Part shown: in pieces, positions 9,603-20,718 of the stretch
How positions within the stretch are numbered: the stretch's first letter is position 1
Layout of the letters: each line of letters begins with the position of its first letter
NCBI GenBank assembly: GCA_027475525.1
Contig: JAMWFC010000049.1
Location: forward strand, 993,297-1,057,296
Direction of reading: 5' to 3'
Length of the DNA stretch: 64,000 nt
Origin: Macrolepiota albuminosa
Lineage: Eukaryota > Basidiomycota > Agaricomycetes > Agaricales > Agaricaceae
Position numbers and translations under genes: made by a program
Notes under the pieces: generated by a model
The model's input: only the letters and a program-made list of their open reading frames with translations
What the model was told of the DNA's origin: nothing
The model's database searches: none

Positions 9603-12600
9603 AATATTGAGATAGGCAGTCCGCTACCTTGTTCAATTCATCTTTTACATAGGTGATGTCAAACTGGTATTGCGACATATAGTCAATCCAGCAACATTGT
9701 TGTGGTGATAGATGTACTTGAGTCTTGAAAAACTCAAGTGCCTTGTGATCCATGATAATATGGATTTTGTATCCCATCAATTTATCCTCCCACTTAAGGA
9801 GGGCTTTTAAGATAGCAAGTGTTTCTAACTTATGTACTGCATAGTTCTGCTGTGCAGCAGTGAATTTGCAGAATATAAATTCTACTGCTTGGCAAGTTTG
9901 CCATGTTTTATCTTGGCCAAATATGGCCCCAACCTCTATTTTAGAGGCATCACATATGAGCCAAATAGGCTCATTGATGCATGGGTCAATTGGCTGGATT
10001 ACTGGCGTCTTTGTGCAAATGTGCTTAATCATCTTGAAGCACCACTGATGCAGCAGCCTCCAGTAAAAAGGGGACTCATTTTGGATCATGGCCATCAGTG
10101 GCCCAGTGTATGCTGTATATCTGGCAAAAAGTTACCAATATAGTTTACTAATCCAACAAATTGCTGGATATCATTATATGTGTGTGGAGTATGCCACTCT
10201 CGAATTTGATCAAGTTTATCTGTGTCTGGGTGAATACCCTTCTTGTCAATGACATGACCAAGACAGTCTATACTAGGTGCATACAACTTACGCTTCTTCC
10301 ATTTGAGGTAGAGGCTGGCCTTACATAGTTATTCAAACACAACTCATAAGTGCTGCTCATGCTCAATGGAATCTGAAAAGATGAATATATCATCTAAATA
10401 AATATGCATAATGTAGTACTTGGTTGCAAGTAGTACTGATAGTTCTGGGGCTTTCTTGAAGTCTTAGAAAGTGACCTCTAATCCACACTGGTGCTTGATG
10501 ATAAAAACTTGATGTATTGGGTGCTTCACAGAATATCAAATATCCTGATGGGCAGAAGAAGGTTCTCAATAAACTCCAGCCTAAGCAGTTCACTCCCTGG
10601 GAACCACCGAGCCTTTGTCTACCAATAGACTTCCAATGAGAGGTGTTCAATAAACTCTAGCCTAAGTGATTCACTCCCTGGGAACCACCGAGCCTTTGCC
10701 TATCAATTGCCTTCCAATGAGAGGTATTCAATAAACTCTAGCCTAAGTGATTCACTTCCTGGGAACCACCGAGCCTTTGCCTATCAATTGCCTGTCTATT
10801 CTCTACTAAACTTGGGCTATTTATACTGTTTTTCTGGTGCACAGACCACTATCTACACATGACTCTTTTGTTGTCAACTCCCCAGCCTCCAGAACATATT
10901 TGATAGTCCAATTTCCCTTTTGGGAGGCATGTTTCGGTGCCACCAGTTCCACCATTCAACTTCTTGTTCCATCATTCCTCTGGATGTCTCTGATTGCCAC
11001 TTCCCCATTTGCTTCAGCTCCATTTAGCACGATCCCATTCATAGATCCTTCTTTCCCCTTTTAGCGCTTCCCTGCATTCCATGCTTCTTTTGACATCCCT
11101 CCATGCTTCTTTTCCTTTCCCCTTTCAGTCATGACAAATTGGGCATTGTCAGATCTGATCTTGATCTAGATCATCACAAATTGATCCCATTTCATCACTT
11201 CTGCCAGCTCCCATGCTTCCCCTCCCCATTACAGTGGTTGGACTATTGTTGTGTTGATAGCTTGAGCTGGTCCCTGCCCTTTGTTCTGTACTGTCTGTGT
11301 ATTTATTGGGGTGTTTTTGGAGATATAATTTGTTGAGACTGCTACCAGGAGGCTTACAGTTTTCAGCCTTATAATTAAATGTTTATTTTGACTTCTGGTG
11401 CATGTTGTGTCCCTGACTGCTGGTACAGCGTCGTATCAATAAACTTCCCAATTATGTCTCATTGAGGGTATTAACCTCTGGAATGTTGCTGGTGCATTAC
11501 AGTCACCAATCTGCATGATATTGCTCACGAATGTCCTCATCAAGGACAAAAACAGCATCTTTGGTATATCTTCTTCACATATGCAAACCTGTTTATATGC
11601 ATCCGTTAGGTCAATTTTTGACTTATATTTTGCTGTGGCAACATCTTCACATATGACTTCCTGATCTGAAAGAGGTGTTACATCCTTGACTGTATTATCA
11701 TTGCGCTGTCATACATCCAATGCAGTTTGTAATGTCTCATCCTTCTTGGGAATACACAATAAAGGTGCGGCTTGCACTGCTGGTCATGGTTCCCACCACT
11801 TTGTATTTATGTATCTGTTCATCTTTTCATGAAGCTGATCCTTTAGTGCTTGCGGGCAGCAAGGCAAATAATACTTGTACTGCTTATTATTGTCAATGAG
11901 GTTAATCTCATGATTAACCTCCCATCACAGAGGAAGTTCTTTCTTTGTCCTGTTGATGATATCAGCAAACTCATGTTGCCATTGCTGGCACAATCAAGGA
12001 ATATCTTCCTTTGTAAGGCTCACAGCCTTACCTTTCCCTTTCAATATGCATGCTATATGTGGCTGAACCTTTGGTTCAAATTGCTCCTGTAAGGCATGTA
12101 CATGCTCTTATGTCAGATCTCCCAATTCAATCTTATGACTGGTTGCCTCCTCACTACTCTTGTTGTATTTAATGACAATTGCATCTCTTTCCATAGTATG
12201 TGTCATCATTGACACTACCAACTTATTCCACTCTTGTGGCATTTGTAGGTCATATGCCCATTGCACTCCTGGCCAAGGCACTGGTTGATCCATTAGCAAT
12301 CTTGTGCTTCCCACAGTTCCCATCATACTATATACCTCATCCTTAATGAGATCCTCAACCCTCACTCAAGAGCTAGTCAGCTGACATTCCAGTGACTCCA
12401 CCACATGTTTACCACGCTCATTCTCATGTTGTATAGCCTGCTTAGGCTTTCTATTTGTATATCCAACAACATTTGGGTGCTTCCCCTTCTTCAGAGTTTT
12501 TTGAAACTCTTCCTCAGACATTAGGATAGCCGGTGAGTTTGCCAGCAGGCTTTTTGGTGGGACTTGCTTGTCTTTCACCTCCTGTATAGTTGCTCTCTTG
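9586..12600 (-). pseudogene. Ty3/gypsy RT and RNase H, copy B, split by a solo LTR
   Basis: On the minus strand the RT fingers and palm are at about 12,000-11,443 (KIDLTDAYKQV, then GDCNAPATFQRLI). The active-site block resumes at 10,407 with HIYLDDIFIFSDS just beyond the inserted solo LTR. The connection region and RNase H follow (ICDASKIEVGAIFGQ near 9960, MDHKALEFFKTQ near 9740, then VADCLSQY near 9610). The part at 12,108-12,578 is the protease-RT linker. YLDD is preserved, but stops and frameshifts abound. The domain order PR-RT-RH-INT places it in Ty3/gypsy. Confidence 0.8.
10412..11438 (+). repeat. Solo LTR, 1027 bp, family L1, with internal triplication
   Basis: It begins TGTAGTACTTGG and ends GTCGTATCA, with ATAA on both sides (10,408-10,411 and 11,439-11,442). 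It splits the RT of copy B just before the YLDD block. Near 10,566-10,790 a unit of about 81 bp (AATAAACTC..., CTGGGAACCACCGAGCC...) occurs three times in tandem, whereas the related LTR at 8218 has one copy. It is otherwise colinear with that LTR apart from about 290 bp present only here. Confidence 0.8.
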
Positions 12601-12611
12601 CAACCATATAG

Positions 12612-13016
12612 TCAGTTGTGTTCATCATGCTGCTTTTTTGTTGTGCGATAGTGCCTCAGATGACCATCCATGTTGCTTAACATAACTTTCTCCATCTTCA
12701 TAGGCATATCATTCACAACAATCATGTTGTTCACAAAATCCAAGGACACCTTGTTCTTATGCATAAACGGTGTACCAATGATCATATTGTAGTGATCAAA
12801 ATTTGCTATATCCACATACTCCTTGGTCAATGTCCCTGACATCTTTATTCTTACTTCAGTGCCAAACTGCACCATGGTGCAACTTCCTATGGTCCTCAAC
12901 TCATGAATGCAAATTGCATTGATGTGAGCAAACTGGGGCATAATGCCCATAGTGGTACTTCCTGAGTTCCACAATATCCAGGCCAGATGTCCATTGACAT
13001 CAACATAGGTGACCAA
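12612..13016 (-). pseudogene. Ty3/gypsy aspartic protease, copy B
   Basis: This 134-residue open frame has the retropepsin layout: a start near HLAWILWNSGSTTMGI, where the catalytic Asp-Ser-Gly triad reads Asn-Ser-Gly, a central beta region, and the second conserved block with MIIGTPFMHKNKVSLDF. The loss of the catalytic Asp predicts an inactive enzyme. It lies between the gag zinc knuckle (13,172-13,483) and RT, as expected for gag-pro-pol order. Confidence 0.7.
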
Positions 13017-13171
13017 GCACTCATTCTCTCTTAGGAGTATAACATGGCCACTGCAACTTATTGGTTGCCTTCTGCAGGGTTACACATCTCATTTGGACAC
13101 ATTGATCTTCATGGCACTCTGTCAGTGCAAACAGGTGTTCTTCCTCATCATCATAAGCATAATAGTCACTG

Positions 13172-14513
13172 TCATACACCTCTACGGCAATCACCATCAA
13201 TCTGAACACTTTCAGCGTCATCCACTTCTAAGCCATCAGCCTCTACTTGTGGCTCTTCCTTTGCCTCTTCAACAACATTGTTATCCTCATTGTCACTGAC
13301 AACCTTGCTAGGAGCTGCAGCTGTATGGGCTGCCTGGATGTGTGCCTTGGAAGGAGCAGGACATTCCTTAGTGAAATGTCTGATCCTACCACAGTTGTAG
13401 CTTACTGAGAAATCTCTGGCAGGCATTCTCTGGGCCACTCCAGAAACCACATTGGGTTTGCTCACCATACATGTTGCAGGCACTACACTCCCTTTAGCTG
13501 CTACTTGGTTTTGACCTGAAAAGGGTCAACTATCTTTTGCTGGCAAATATCCAGCAGGCTTTGATCAAGGCCATTGGCCTTCAGGGATTGTTTTGCGGAT
13601 GACAAATTGCAGATTGCAATTGCTTTCCATCTTCAACTATTTGGCAAAGAAGGTTCCCACTTTCACTGCCTAACAGTTGACAGGTCCTTGGTGTGAGCTA
13701 TGCTGTTCATAATAATTTGCAGTCTGTGTTGACTGCACACAATGAATGGCATATGCTAAGAACTCAGTCACAGTATTGACCTCTGGAGACAAATTGTCAT
13801 TGCATATCAATGCTCTCCTCATATTTTCAGGTATTCCATCCAGGAATGTCTCATGAATGGTGTATTCATCTGGATAGATGGCCATATTCTGTGCATGACC
13901 CACCAGGTCATCATAAAATGTCTGAATGCCAGTCTTAGTGTCATACACTGCCTTTCTAAAGGCATCCTGAGCTTCCTGCATTGTTGCAGTGTTGACAAAA
14001 TGATTATATAGTCCTATCAGGACCTTTTTAAACATTCAATATGATTTGTCACAATTGATGTGAAGGACATGGCAGCGGAACCAACTCCGAGCCTCTCCTT
14101 CTATAAATTTGTGCAACACAAATATTCTCTCTTGGTCCATATCATCTGCACTATAGCAGCAGGCTGCCAGGTGGTAACAGATGTCCATGGCCCAGTTCTC
14201 CAGCATATGCACATATGTGCTTACCATCAGATTTATGGGAACTTACCTTAGCAGGGAATTTAAACCTGACTCCAAAGGAGTCATCCTCCAGTCAAGTGAG
14301 ACGGTCATGCATATGATCCATATAGATCCTGACTGCCTCATTCATTCCAGGCATAGTTTCATGCAAATCATGAGGTGCAGGCATCAAAAATGCCCAGGAA
14401 CTGCAAAACAGGTATCTGTTGGCTGTTCTTTTTAGCCATGGAGTAGGCTGTTGCCTCACCTCTTGCTCCACTGGTAATCTATTAGCATGCCTGCCACCAT
14501 TACAACAATTATT
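13172..14513 (-). pseudogene. Gag C-terminal part of old gypsy copy B
   Basis: The frames at 14,555-13,670 contain a retrotransposon gag domain (RSWFRCHVLHINCDKS near 14,060 and the block around DTKTGIQTFYDDLVGHAQNM near 13,900). The nucleocapsid knuckle follows at about 13,400 (NCGRIRHFTKECP), where the first Cys of the CCHC motif has become Ser. An acidic tail follows to 13,172. The gag is interrupted at 14,518 by the copia element and continues at 19,602. Confidence 0.7.
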
Positions 14514-14518
14514 ATTGT

Positions 14519-14806
14519 TGTTGAGATAGGCCTCCACATCCCTCTTGTTATTCAATCACGATCAATTTCCTTATTTATACTTTCACTTACTAATATTACA
14601 ATTTTCGCCGTAACGCACCTCAGTCGCTTACCATTATCTGTGGTCGCTTCTGAGGTGCGTATAGGTTTATTAAATCCCAACTCAGTTATTAACTATATCT
14701 ACCTAGTTGAATCTAATCTCTATTATTAACAGGTAGATATCCAAATACAGTCGCTTACCATTATCTGTGGTCGCTTCTGAGTTGAATCTAATCTCTATTA
14801 TTAACA
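14519..14806 (+). repeat. 5' LTR of the copia element
   Basis: TG...CA-bounded 288-bp repeat. It contains a second-order repeat: the block around CAGTCGCTTACCATTATCTG (near 14,611 and 14,748), together with the GAATCTAATCTCTATTATTA block, each occurs twice inside the LTR. Confidence 0.95.
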
Positions 14807-14820
14807 GGTTATGGGCCCCG
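14807..14820 (+). other. Primer binding site, half-tRNA initiator-Met type
   Basis: GGTTATGGGCCCCG directly follows the 5' LTR. GGTTATGGGCCC is the reverse complement of the initiator tRNA-Met anticodon stem-loop (GGGCCCAUAACC). Copia of Drosophila and yeast Ty5 prime in this way from a cleaved initiator tRNA-Met rather than from the tRNA 3' end. Confidence 0.75.
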
Positions 14821-14896
14821 TCCCTTCCAATTAATAGAAGATTTGCGATCATCAAAGACCCCTGCGACTCAATAGAATATTTTCCCATTATCAAGC

Positions 14897-17800
14897 ATGA
14901 GTTCAATGCTTTTGCCGTTTTCCTTGTCCGAGGATCAAAAATGCAAAGGCCACGAAAATTATGCGAGCTGGAAAATCAATATGATTGCCCACGGAAAACC
15001 TCGAGGGCTACTAAACTACTGGGAAGACAAAATTGTTGTACCAGTATCTCTACGACCCAAAAAGGATGAAGCTCCTACCGAATCATCGCCGTCACCGCTG
15101 CCCATTTTGACCGAAGTTTCCCCCTCTGCATCAGCTCAACCAACCCCCGTACACTCGCATAACCCGAACAAGCTTGAATACAAGCTCCGCGAAAGCGTTG
15201 CTTTGTCGTCAATCTTGATCAATTTGTCTGACATCGCTGGATCAGGCATCAACCCTGATGGGACCTCGCATGAGGCCTGGGCGTTCCTAAATAAGCAATA
15301 CGGTGTTGGAAGTCAGAGGTTAAGAAACATGAGGGAAAGGGAATTGGCGGAGTGCAAATATGTCGACGGAAATAAAGTAGCCGGAGAGGGGGGTCATATC
15401 GAGAAAATGAGGACGATGCGCAAAGCAGCAAACAATGCAGGCGCTGACATCACAGACGAGCGATTTATCGTCAAGTTACTGGACTCATTCCCTGAATCTT
15501 GGGACCCAATCGTATCCACGCTCTATGGGGAAATCGACCTGGTTAAAGTTATCCAGACCCTGACTACACATGGCGAACGCATCGCAAACAGATCCGGCAC
15601 GTCCACGGCGGCTGCCGATACCGTAAAAGCCCTTGAAGCTACGATCCAGGCATTACAAGCCCAGGTTAATGGCTTGTCAAAAAGGGCAAATAACAATTCT
15701 GACAAAAAGTGTTCGAACTGTAAAAGAAATGGCCACGTCCAATCCGATTGCTTCCAAGAGGGTGGCGGCAAACAAGGTCAATACCCAACGTGGTGGAAGG
15801 GCAAACGGACTGTGTCTCCTCCGTCGGCAACATTCACTTCTGCAACTACTGATGGTGCAGTGGTACTCGGTAGCCACTTTGCGCTGTCGGCATCAGTTGC
15901 TAACTTCTCTGATGCAATATATCACGATAACGTACCTTCGCTAAAACGTGTCGCACTCACAACTGGCAACGTAGCCCCTAATCCGTCATGCTCGTTTGCA
16001 GATTCTGGGTGTACGACGCACTTCTTTAGGAATCGTGAAGTGTTTGTCGATTATAAATCAGTCGCCAAACTGGTTGGTCAATCCTCGAAAGAGGGTGCGA
16101 ACTTCACAATCCTAGGGATAGGAAATGTTGTCATCAGGGTGATCAACGGCGGAAAAGAGCATACGTTGATGTTCAGGGATGCGCTTCATGCCCCTGATGT
16201 AACGGCAAACCTAATTTCAATCAGTAAATTGGATCTCGCTGGTTGGCACTCAGTCTTTGGTGATCGAAAGGTCCGATTCTTCCACAATAAAGTCGAAGTC
16301 TTCACCGGCGAATTGAAAAACGGAATGTATCTGATCTCGGGATCGTTTACTGTACCTGTCCCAGCAGCATTAACAGCTCGATCACTCCAAAATCCGGTAG
16401 ACATAACCACATGGCACCGACGCTTCTCCCATTTCGGAATCTCGCGTATCATTGAAGCATCAAAGCTCGTTGATGGTCTCATCATCAAACAGGAGACTAC
16501 TACAGGCCAATGTGAGGACTGTATTGTTGCGAATATGAAACGACGACCGTTTGATGGGAGTCCCATGCCCGAGACCATAGTCCTGCGATCGACGAATATA
16601 GACTTGTGGGGTCCAGCTCAAGTAAAATCCGTTGGTGGTGCTGTGTATGCCATGAAATTCCACGATCGGGGTTCCTCGCATCGACGTACCTTTTTCCTCC
16701 AAAATCGACTCGCGGAAACTGTTCTCCAAGCATTTAAAACCTATAAGGCTGAATCAGAAAGAATCACTGGCCATATAATGGTCTTTATCCGTACTGATAA
16801 TGCACCGGAATTCCATAGTACTTTATGGAAGAACTATTTCCGTGAGGAAGGCCTCATATTCGACCCGACTGTCCCATACTCATCTGCGTCGAACGGCACT
16901 GCTGAGAGATCGATTGGCGTCACGACTGGTGCTGTCAGGGCCATGTTGATGGATGCGAGGCTGCCTGCAAAATGGTGGGCCGAGGCTTGGGACTTCGCAG
17001 ACTACGTCAAAAACCGTCTACCATCCAGCCACCATCCTGGATCAATACCTGAGGAAAAATGGTCTGGTCAACGACAGGACGTCGGACACATACGTGTATG
17101 GGGCTCGATCGCATATGTCCATGTGCCGAGGGAACGAAGCGGAGGCAAACTGTCTGAGCGGGCTATCAAGGGCCGATTGATTGGAATCGAAGGTCAAGGT
17201 ACTTATCGGATACTGATACCCGAGACTGGAGAAGTAGTCCGATCACGGGATGTTTGTTTTGAAGAAGGATCTGGTCACCGTTCCCTCACAGCTGAGGGGG
17301 AGTATAATGGAATCAAAATAACCAATGAAAAAACCGACTATAACTTCCTAAATAATCCAGCTCCTTCGAAAACGGATGACCAAGTCAACGAGATCATCAC
17401 TGATGAACCCAGACCAGCCCAAATGCTACCTGAGCCACCGAAAACTCCAACAAACGAGACCACACCTCTAATCGAGCCACCTCCCGCTCCAAAAAAGTCA
17501 AAACCTCGCATTGTATATCCTGCAGCATCGAGAAGATCAGCACGACTAATCGAGAAAACTTTAGTCGGCACTGGACTAGATGGAAATCTCTCCGACGTCA
17601 CGACCCTGAGTGATGACGAAAATCATAGCCATTACACCGATGTCCCTGAGACTCCAGCCGCTCTATCTGTAGGATTACCTCCTGAACCCCAAAATCGCTT
17701 TGTCCCAATAAACTTTGCCGAGGCAGACGACGAAATCAGGCATCACCTCTGGAGACCTGCGATGGAAGCGGAAATAGCCCGATGGGATGAACGAGGAGTT

Positions 17801-19279
17801 GTCACGCCAATTCCACGCCCTGCTGGAATCAATACCATAAAGACAAAATGGGTATTCGATCTTAAGGTTGACGGAAATGGATTTCTCATTAGACGACGAG
17901 CGCGAAGCGTAGTGAAAGGATTCACTCAAAAATTAGGAGAACACTATGAAGAATCCTTTGTGGCTGTCGTCAGGTATGAATCCGTCAGAATCCTATTGGC
18001 TATAATTGCTTCTCGCGGACTAAAACTTGGCCTAATCGACTTCGTCGGCGCTTATCTCAACGCAAAACCCCAGGGTGAAAATTATCTCGAGATACCTGAA
18101 GGCTTTGAAGACCACTATAAAATCAATAACGTCGACACCGTCTTAAAAATGAACTATACTATCTACGGAACGATGGACGGTGGGAATAATTGGTTTCATG
18201 AACTCAACAAAACCTTCATTAAACAGGGTCATCGTCAATCTCGTGCCGACGTTTGTATTCGGATAAAATGGACTCATAACGGAGAATACTTACTATCTTC
18301 GACGTATACCGATGACGTCTTGATGGGCGCCACATCTGATGAAATCTTGGATACTACCAAGAAGGAGTTAGGTGGAGTATACGAAATAACCGACTTGGGG
18401 AAACCGAATAAGGTTCTTGGTATATCCATAATCACCAGCGACACCGGAGACATTACAATTCATCAAAAACAATTGATTGAGAAGGCTATATCAACCTTTG
18501 GAATGGAGGACGCTAAACCAAAATACACGCCGCTTCCTGCCAACGTCAACCTGTCCGATTCCCAACCTAAGCCGGTTCCCGCCAAAGATGCGTATTTCAT
18601 GAAAGATAAACTCTATCGTAAAGCCCTGGGAATGCTGAACCATGTTGCCAATGGAACGCATCCTGACATTGCATTTGCGGTAATGGTATTGATGCGTTAC
18701 GCTGAAGACCCCCGTCCAGTCCACTGGCGTCTAGTCCAACATATCCTCGCGTACTTAAAGACCACGAAGAATCTCGTCATCACGTACCGAAAGGGTGGGG
18801 ACATCAAACCACATGGATTCTCCGACTCATCTTATGCCGACGACCCAGATACTCGTAAGTCATCGGCCGGATACGTCTTTAACATGGCTGGAGGGCCTGT
18901 AAGCTGGAAGGCGAAGACTCAGGATCGCGTAAGCACGTCGACCGGTCAGGCAGAGTACATCGGTGTGTTTGAGACAGGGAAGCAGGCTATCTGGATGTTC
19001 TCATGGCTCGCGGAGGTGGATATACAGGTGGATCGACCTTTAACAGTTCGGTGCGACAATAATACGGCCGTAGCGCTTACGAAAAATACCAGTGGCCACA
19101 GCAAAGTCAAGCATATCGACGTCAGGGTGCATTGGATTCGTGAAGCAGTCAGATATAGGGACATACACGTGGAACCAATCCCCTCTGAAGAAAACGTTGC
19201 CGACATTTTTACGAAAGCGTTACCACGTCCTCGGCTTGAAAAACTTATAGTTGATATGGGTATGTCCTATTCAACTTAA
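14897..19279 (+). CDS. Copia gag-pol polyprotein, 1460 residues, intact
   Basis: One frame encodes all proteins of a Ty1/copia element in the order gag, protease, integrase, RT, RNase H. Landmarks with approximate residues: the gag start KCKGHENYASWK (about 15), the CCHC knuckle CSNCKRNGHVQSDC (about 272-285), the protease triad ADSGCTTHFF (about 369), the integrase HHCC zinc region (HRRFSHFG near 506, CEDC near 540), catalytic Asp in NIDLWG (about 568), Asp in IRTDNAPEF (about 632) and Glu in GTAERSIG (about 670). The RT begins near TKWVFDLKVDG (983) and has YTDDV at the active site (about 1137) instead of the usual YVDD. RNase H starts near GFSDSSYADDPDTRKS (about 1308). The start at 14,897 is the first ATG after the leader. 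Integrase before RT defines copia order. No stop or frameshift was seen. Confidence 0.95.
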   Translation: MSSMLLPFSLSEDQKCKGHENYASWKINMIAHGKPRGLLNYWEDKIVVPVSLRPKKDEAPTESSPSPLPILTEVSPSASAQPTPVHSHNPNKLEYKLRESVALSSILINLSDIAGSGINPDGTSHEAWAFLNKQYGVGSQRLRNMRERELAECKYVDGNKVAGEGGHIEKMRTMRKAANNAGADITDERFIVKLLDSFPESWDPIVSTLYGEIDLVKVIQTLTTHGERIANRSGTSTAAADTVKALEATIQALQAQVNGLSKRANNNSDKKCSNCKRNGHVQSDCFQEGGGKQGQYPTWWKGKRTVSPPSATFTSATTDGAVVLGSHFALSASVANFSDAIYHDNVPSLKRVALTTGNVAPNPSCSFADSGCTTHFFRNREVFVDYKSVAKLVGQSSKEGANFTILGIGNVVIRVINGGKEHTLMFRDALHAPDVTANLISISKLDLAGWHSVFGDRKVRFFHNKVEVFTGELKNGMYLISGSFTVPVPAALTARSLQNPVDITTWHRRFSHFGISRIIEASKLVDGLIIKQETTTGQCEDCIVANMKRRPFDGSPMPETIVLRSTNIDLWGPAQVKSVGGAVYAMKFHDRGSSHRRTFFLQNRLAETVLQAFKTYKAESERITGHIMVFIRTDNAPEFHSTLWKNYFREEGLIFDPTVPYSSASNGTAERSIGVTTGAVRAMLMDARLPAKWWAEAWDFADYVKNRLPSSHHPGSIPEEKWSGQRQDVGHIRVWGSIAYVHVPRERSGGKLSERAIKGRLIGIEGQGTYRILIPETGEVVRSRDVCFEEGSGHRSLTAEGEYNGIKITNEKTDYNFLNNPAPSKTDDQVNEIITDEPRPAQMLPEPPKTPTNETTPLIEPPPAPKKSKPRIVYPAASRRSARLIEKTLVGTGLDGNLSDVTTLSDDENHSHYTDVPETPAALSVGLPPEPQNRFVPINFAEADDEIRHHLWRPAMEAEIARWDERGVVTPIPRPAGINTIKTKWVFDLKVDGNGFLIRRRARSVVKGFTQKLGEHYEESFVAVVRYESVRILLAIIASRGLKLGLIDFVGAYLNAKPQGENYLEIPEGFEDHYKINNVDTVLKMNYTIYGTMDGGNNWFHELNKTFIKQGHRQSRADVCIRIKWTHNGEYLLSSTYTDDVLMGATSDEILDTTKKELGGVYEITDLGKPNKVLGISIITSDTGDITIHQKQLIEKAISTFGMEDAKPKYTPLPANVNLSDSQPKPVPAKDAYFMKDKLYRKALGMLNHVANGTHPDIAFAVMVLMRYAEDPRPVHWRLVQHILAYLKTTKNLVITYRKGGDIKPHGFSDSSYADDPDTRKSSAGYVFNMAGGPVSWKAKTQDRVSTSTGQAEYIGVFETGKQAIWMFSWLAEVDIQVDRPLTVRCDNNTAVALTKNTSGHSKVKHIDVRVHWIREAVRYRDIHVEPIPSEENVADIFTKALPRPRLEKLIVDMGMSYST

Positions 19280-19297
19280 TCGACTTCGGGATGCGAG

Positions 19298-19308
19298 TCC
19301 AGGGGGAG
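19298..19308 (+). other. Polypurine tract of the copia element
   Basis: CCAGGGGGAG immediately precedes the 3' LTR and is the only purine run at this place, fitting the plus-strand primer site. Confidence 0.75.
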
Positions 19309-19596
19309 TGTTGAGATAGGCCTCCACATCCCTCTTGTTATTCAATCACGATCAATTTCCTTATTTATACTTTCACTTACTAATATTACAATTTTCGCCG
19401 TAACGCACCTCAGTCGCTTACCATTATCTGTGGTCGCTTCTGAGGTGCGTATAGGTCTATTAAATCCCAACTCAGTTATTAACTATATCTACCTAGTTGA
19501 ATCTAATCTCTATTATTAACAGGTAGATATCCAAATACAGTCGCTTACCATTATCTGTGGTCGCTTCTGAGTTGAATCTAATCTCTATTATTAACA
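19309..19596 (+). repeat. 3' LTR of the copia element
   Basis: Identical to the 5' LTR apart from one T/C difference. It is followed by ATTGT, the target duplication, after which the minus-strand gag of the old gypsy element resumes. Confidence 0.95.
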
Positions 19597-19601
19597 ATTG
19601 T

Positions 19602-20713
19602 CTCAATTGTTCTGTCTATGATCATGACCCCCACTGTTATTATTGCAACAATTCAGCTCCCTCCTATCGTAGTGATCACTACTATTATTACTACTCTCCA
19701 GATCTCTATCTGGTTCAGCAGTTTGAGCAGCAAATTGTCACTGCATATCATCAACAGGCATTACATCTTCATGCTCTTCAAAGGCTATCCCCTGGTTGTC
19801 AATCAATGACTCACCATGATTGTGCAAGTCCTAGTTGCACATCCTCTGGTAATTGACATGTTGATTTCAGTTGTCCACCAGGTAGATGCATCATACTATG
19901 CATCATGGTCATGTTTGCTCCTCAAGAATGTGGACTTTGTCCACCTCTTCTTTGATAGTGACTTGCTTTCAAGGTGTCTTCACCTCTTGCACAGCAAGTA
20001 GTGCCTCTGGCTCTGCTGGAGTCATTGTCATTGTCTCTACTTCAGATAATGCCTGCTGAGGCACTCCGCTGACATTGCATTGACAGTTCATGGTGTTCTG
20101 ATGTCTGACATAGTCTTGCTGAGACTCATTGGCCTGACAAGGCGCATTCAGCAATTCCATTGCATCTGCAATCAATGGTGCTTATTGGCACACACTAATT
20201 TTGCATTCCACTAAGTCGGCCAGAGTGGCCATTGAGACTGCTGACCCTCATGTCACTTTGTGCTTGAGGTATTCCACCACTTTGAGTCTGAAGATATGCA
20301 CAAATAGTTCGATATATTCAGTCAAATCTGCATGAGGTACATCATGGCTCCTAGCAGCTAATGACTGTAGATGCTTTACTATGTAAAGCTGCAAATGCTT
20401 TTGCATTGATTCATTTGCAACTGAGGGATATCAGTCCAATACCAGCTGTAGCTGGATAGACAGGGTCAAATGTGACCTCTTGCTTTCCTCATCATCTGAG
20501 GACTCTAGTTTGGACTCTAAGTCCAGAACTCTTCTGAGGCCTTCATGCCTCACCTGCAGCTGTTTGCTGACCCTTCTATGCAACTCCTGAGTTCTAGGTG
20601 CTAATGATGCTTTTCCTGACCTTACAACCTCGTCGTCCTTTCTACTAACCACTATGGTTGGTCCTTGCTTCTGTCCATGTGTCATCAACAATGATAGTCC
20701 TGGTTCAGTGGCA
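19602..20713 (-). pseudogene. Gag middle part of old gypsy copy B
   Basis: This continues the gag split by the copia insertion. Minus-strand frames include 20,736-20,431 (charged, with RTQELHRRVSKQLQVRHEG and an acidic ESSDDEE stretch) and 20,175-19,969 (CQANESQQDYVRHQ). There are many stops. The assignment rests mainly on position between the gag N-terminus (21,932) and the copia element, and on the polar composition. It is interrupted at 20,714-20,718 by a solo LTR. Confidence 0.5.
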
Positions 20714-20718
20714 GCGTC

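Larger units (their letters stand above)
14519..19596 (+). mobile_element. Complete Ty1/copia retrotransposon
   Basis: This 5078-bp element has 288-bp LTRs at 14,519-14,806 and 19,309-19,596, both starting TGTTGAGATAGG and ending TATTAACA. It is flanked by the target duplication ATTGT (14,514-14,518 and 19,597-19,601). The only LTR difference I see is T versus C in ATAGGTTTATT/ATAGGTCTATT. It contains a primer site, one uninterrupted gag-pol frame and a polypurine tract. It is inserted in the gag of the old gypsy copy B. With near-identical LTRs, an open frame and no visible defect it is recent and potentially active. Confidence 0.95.
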
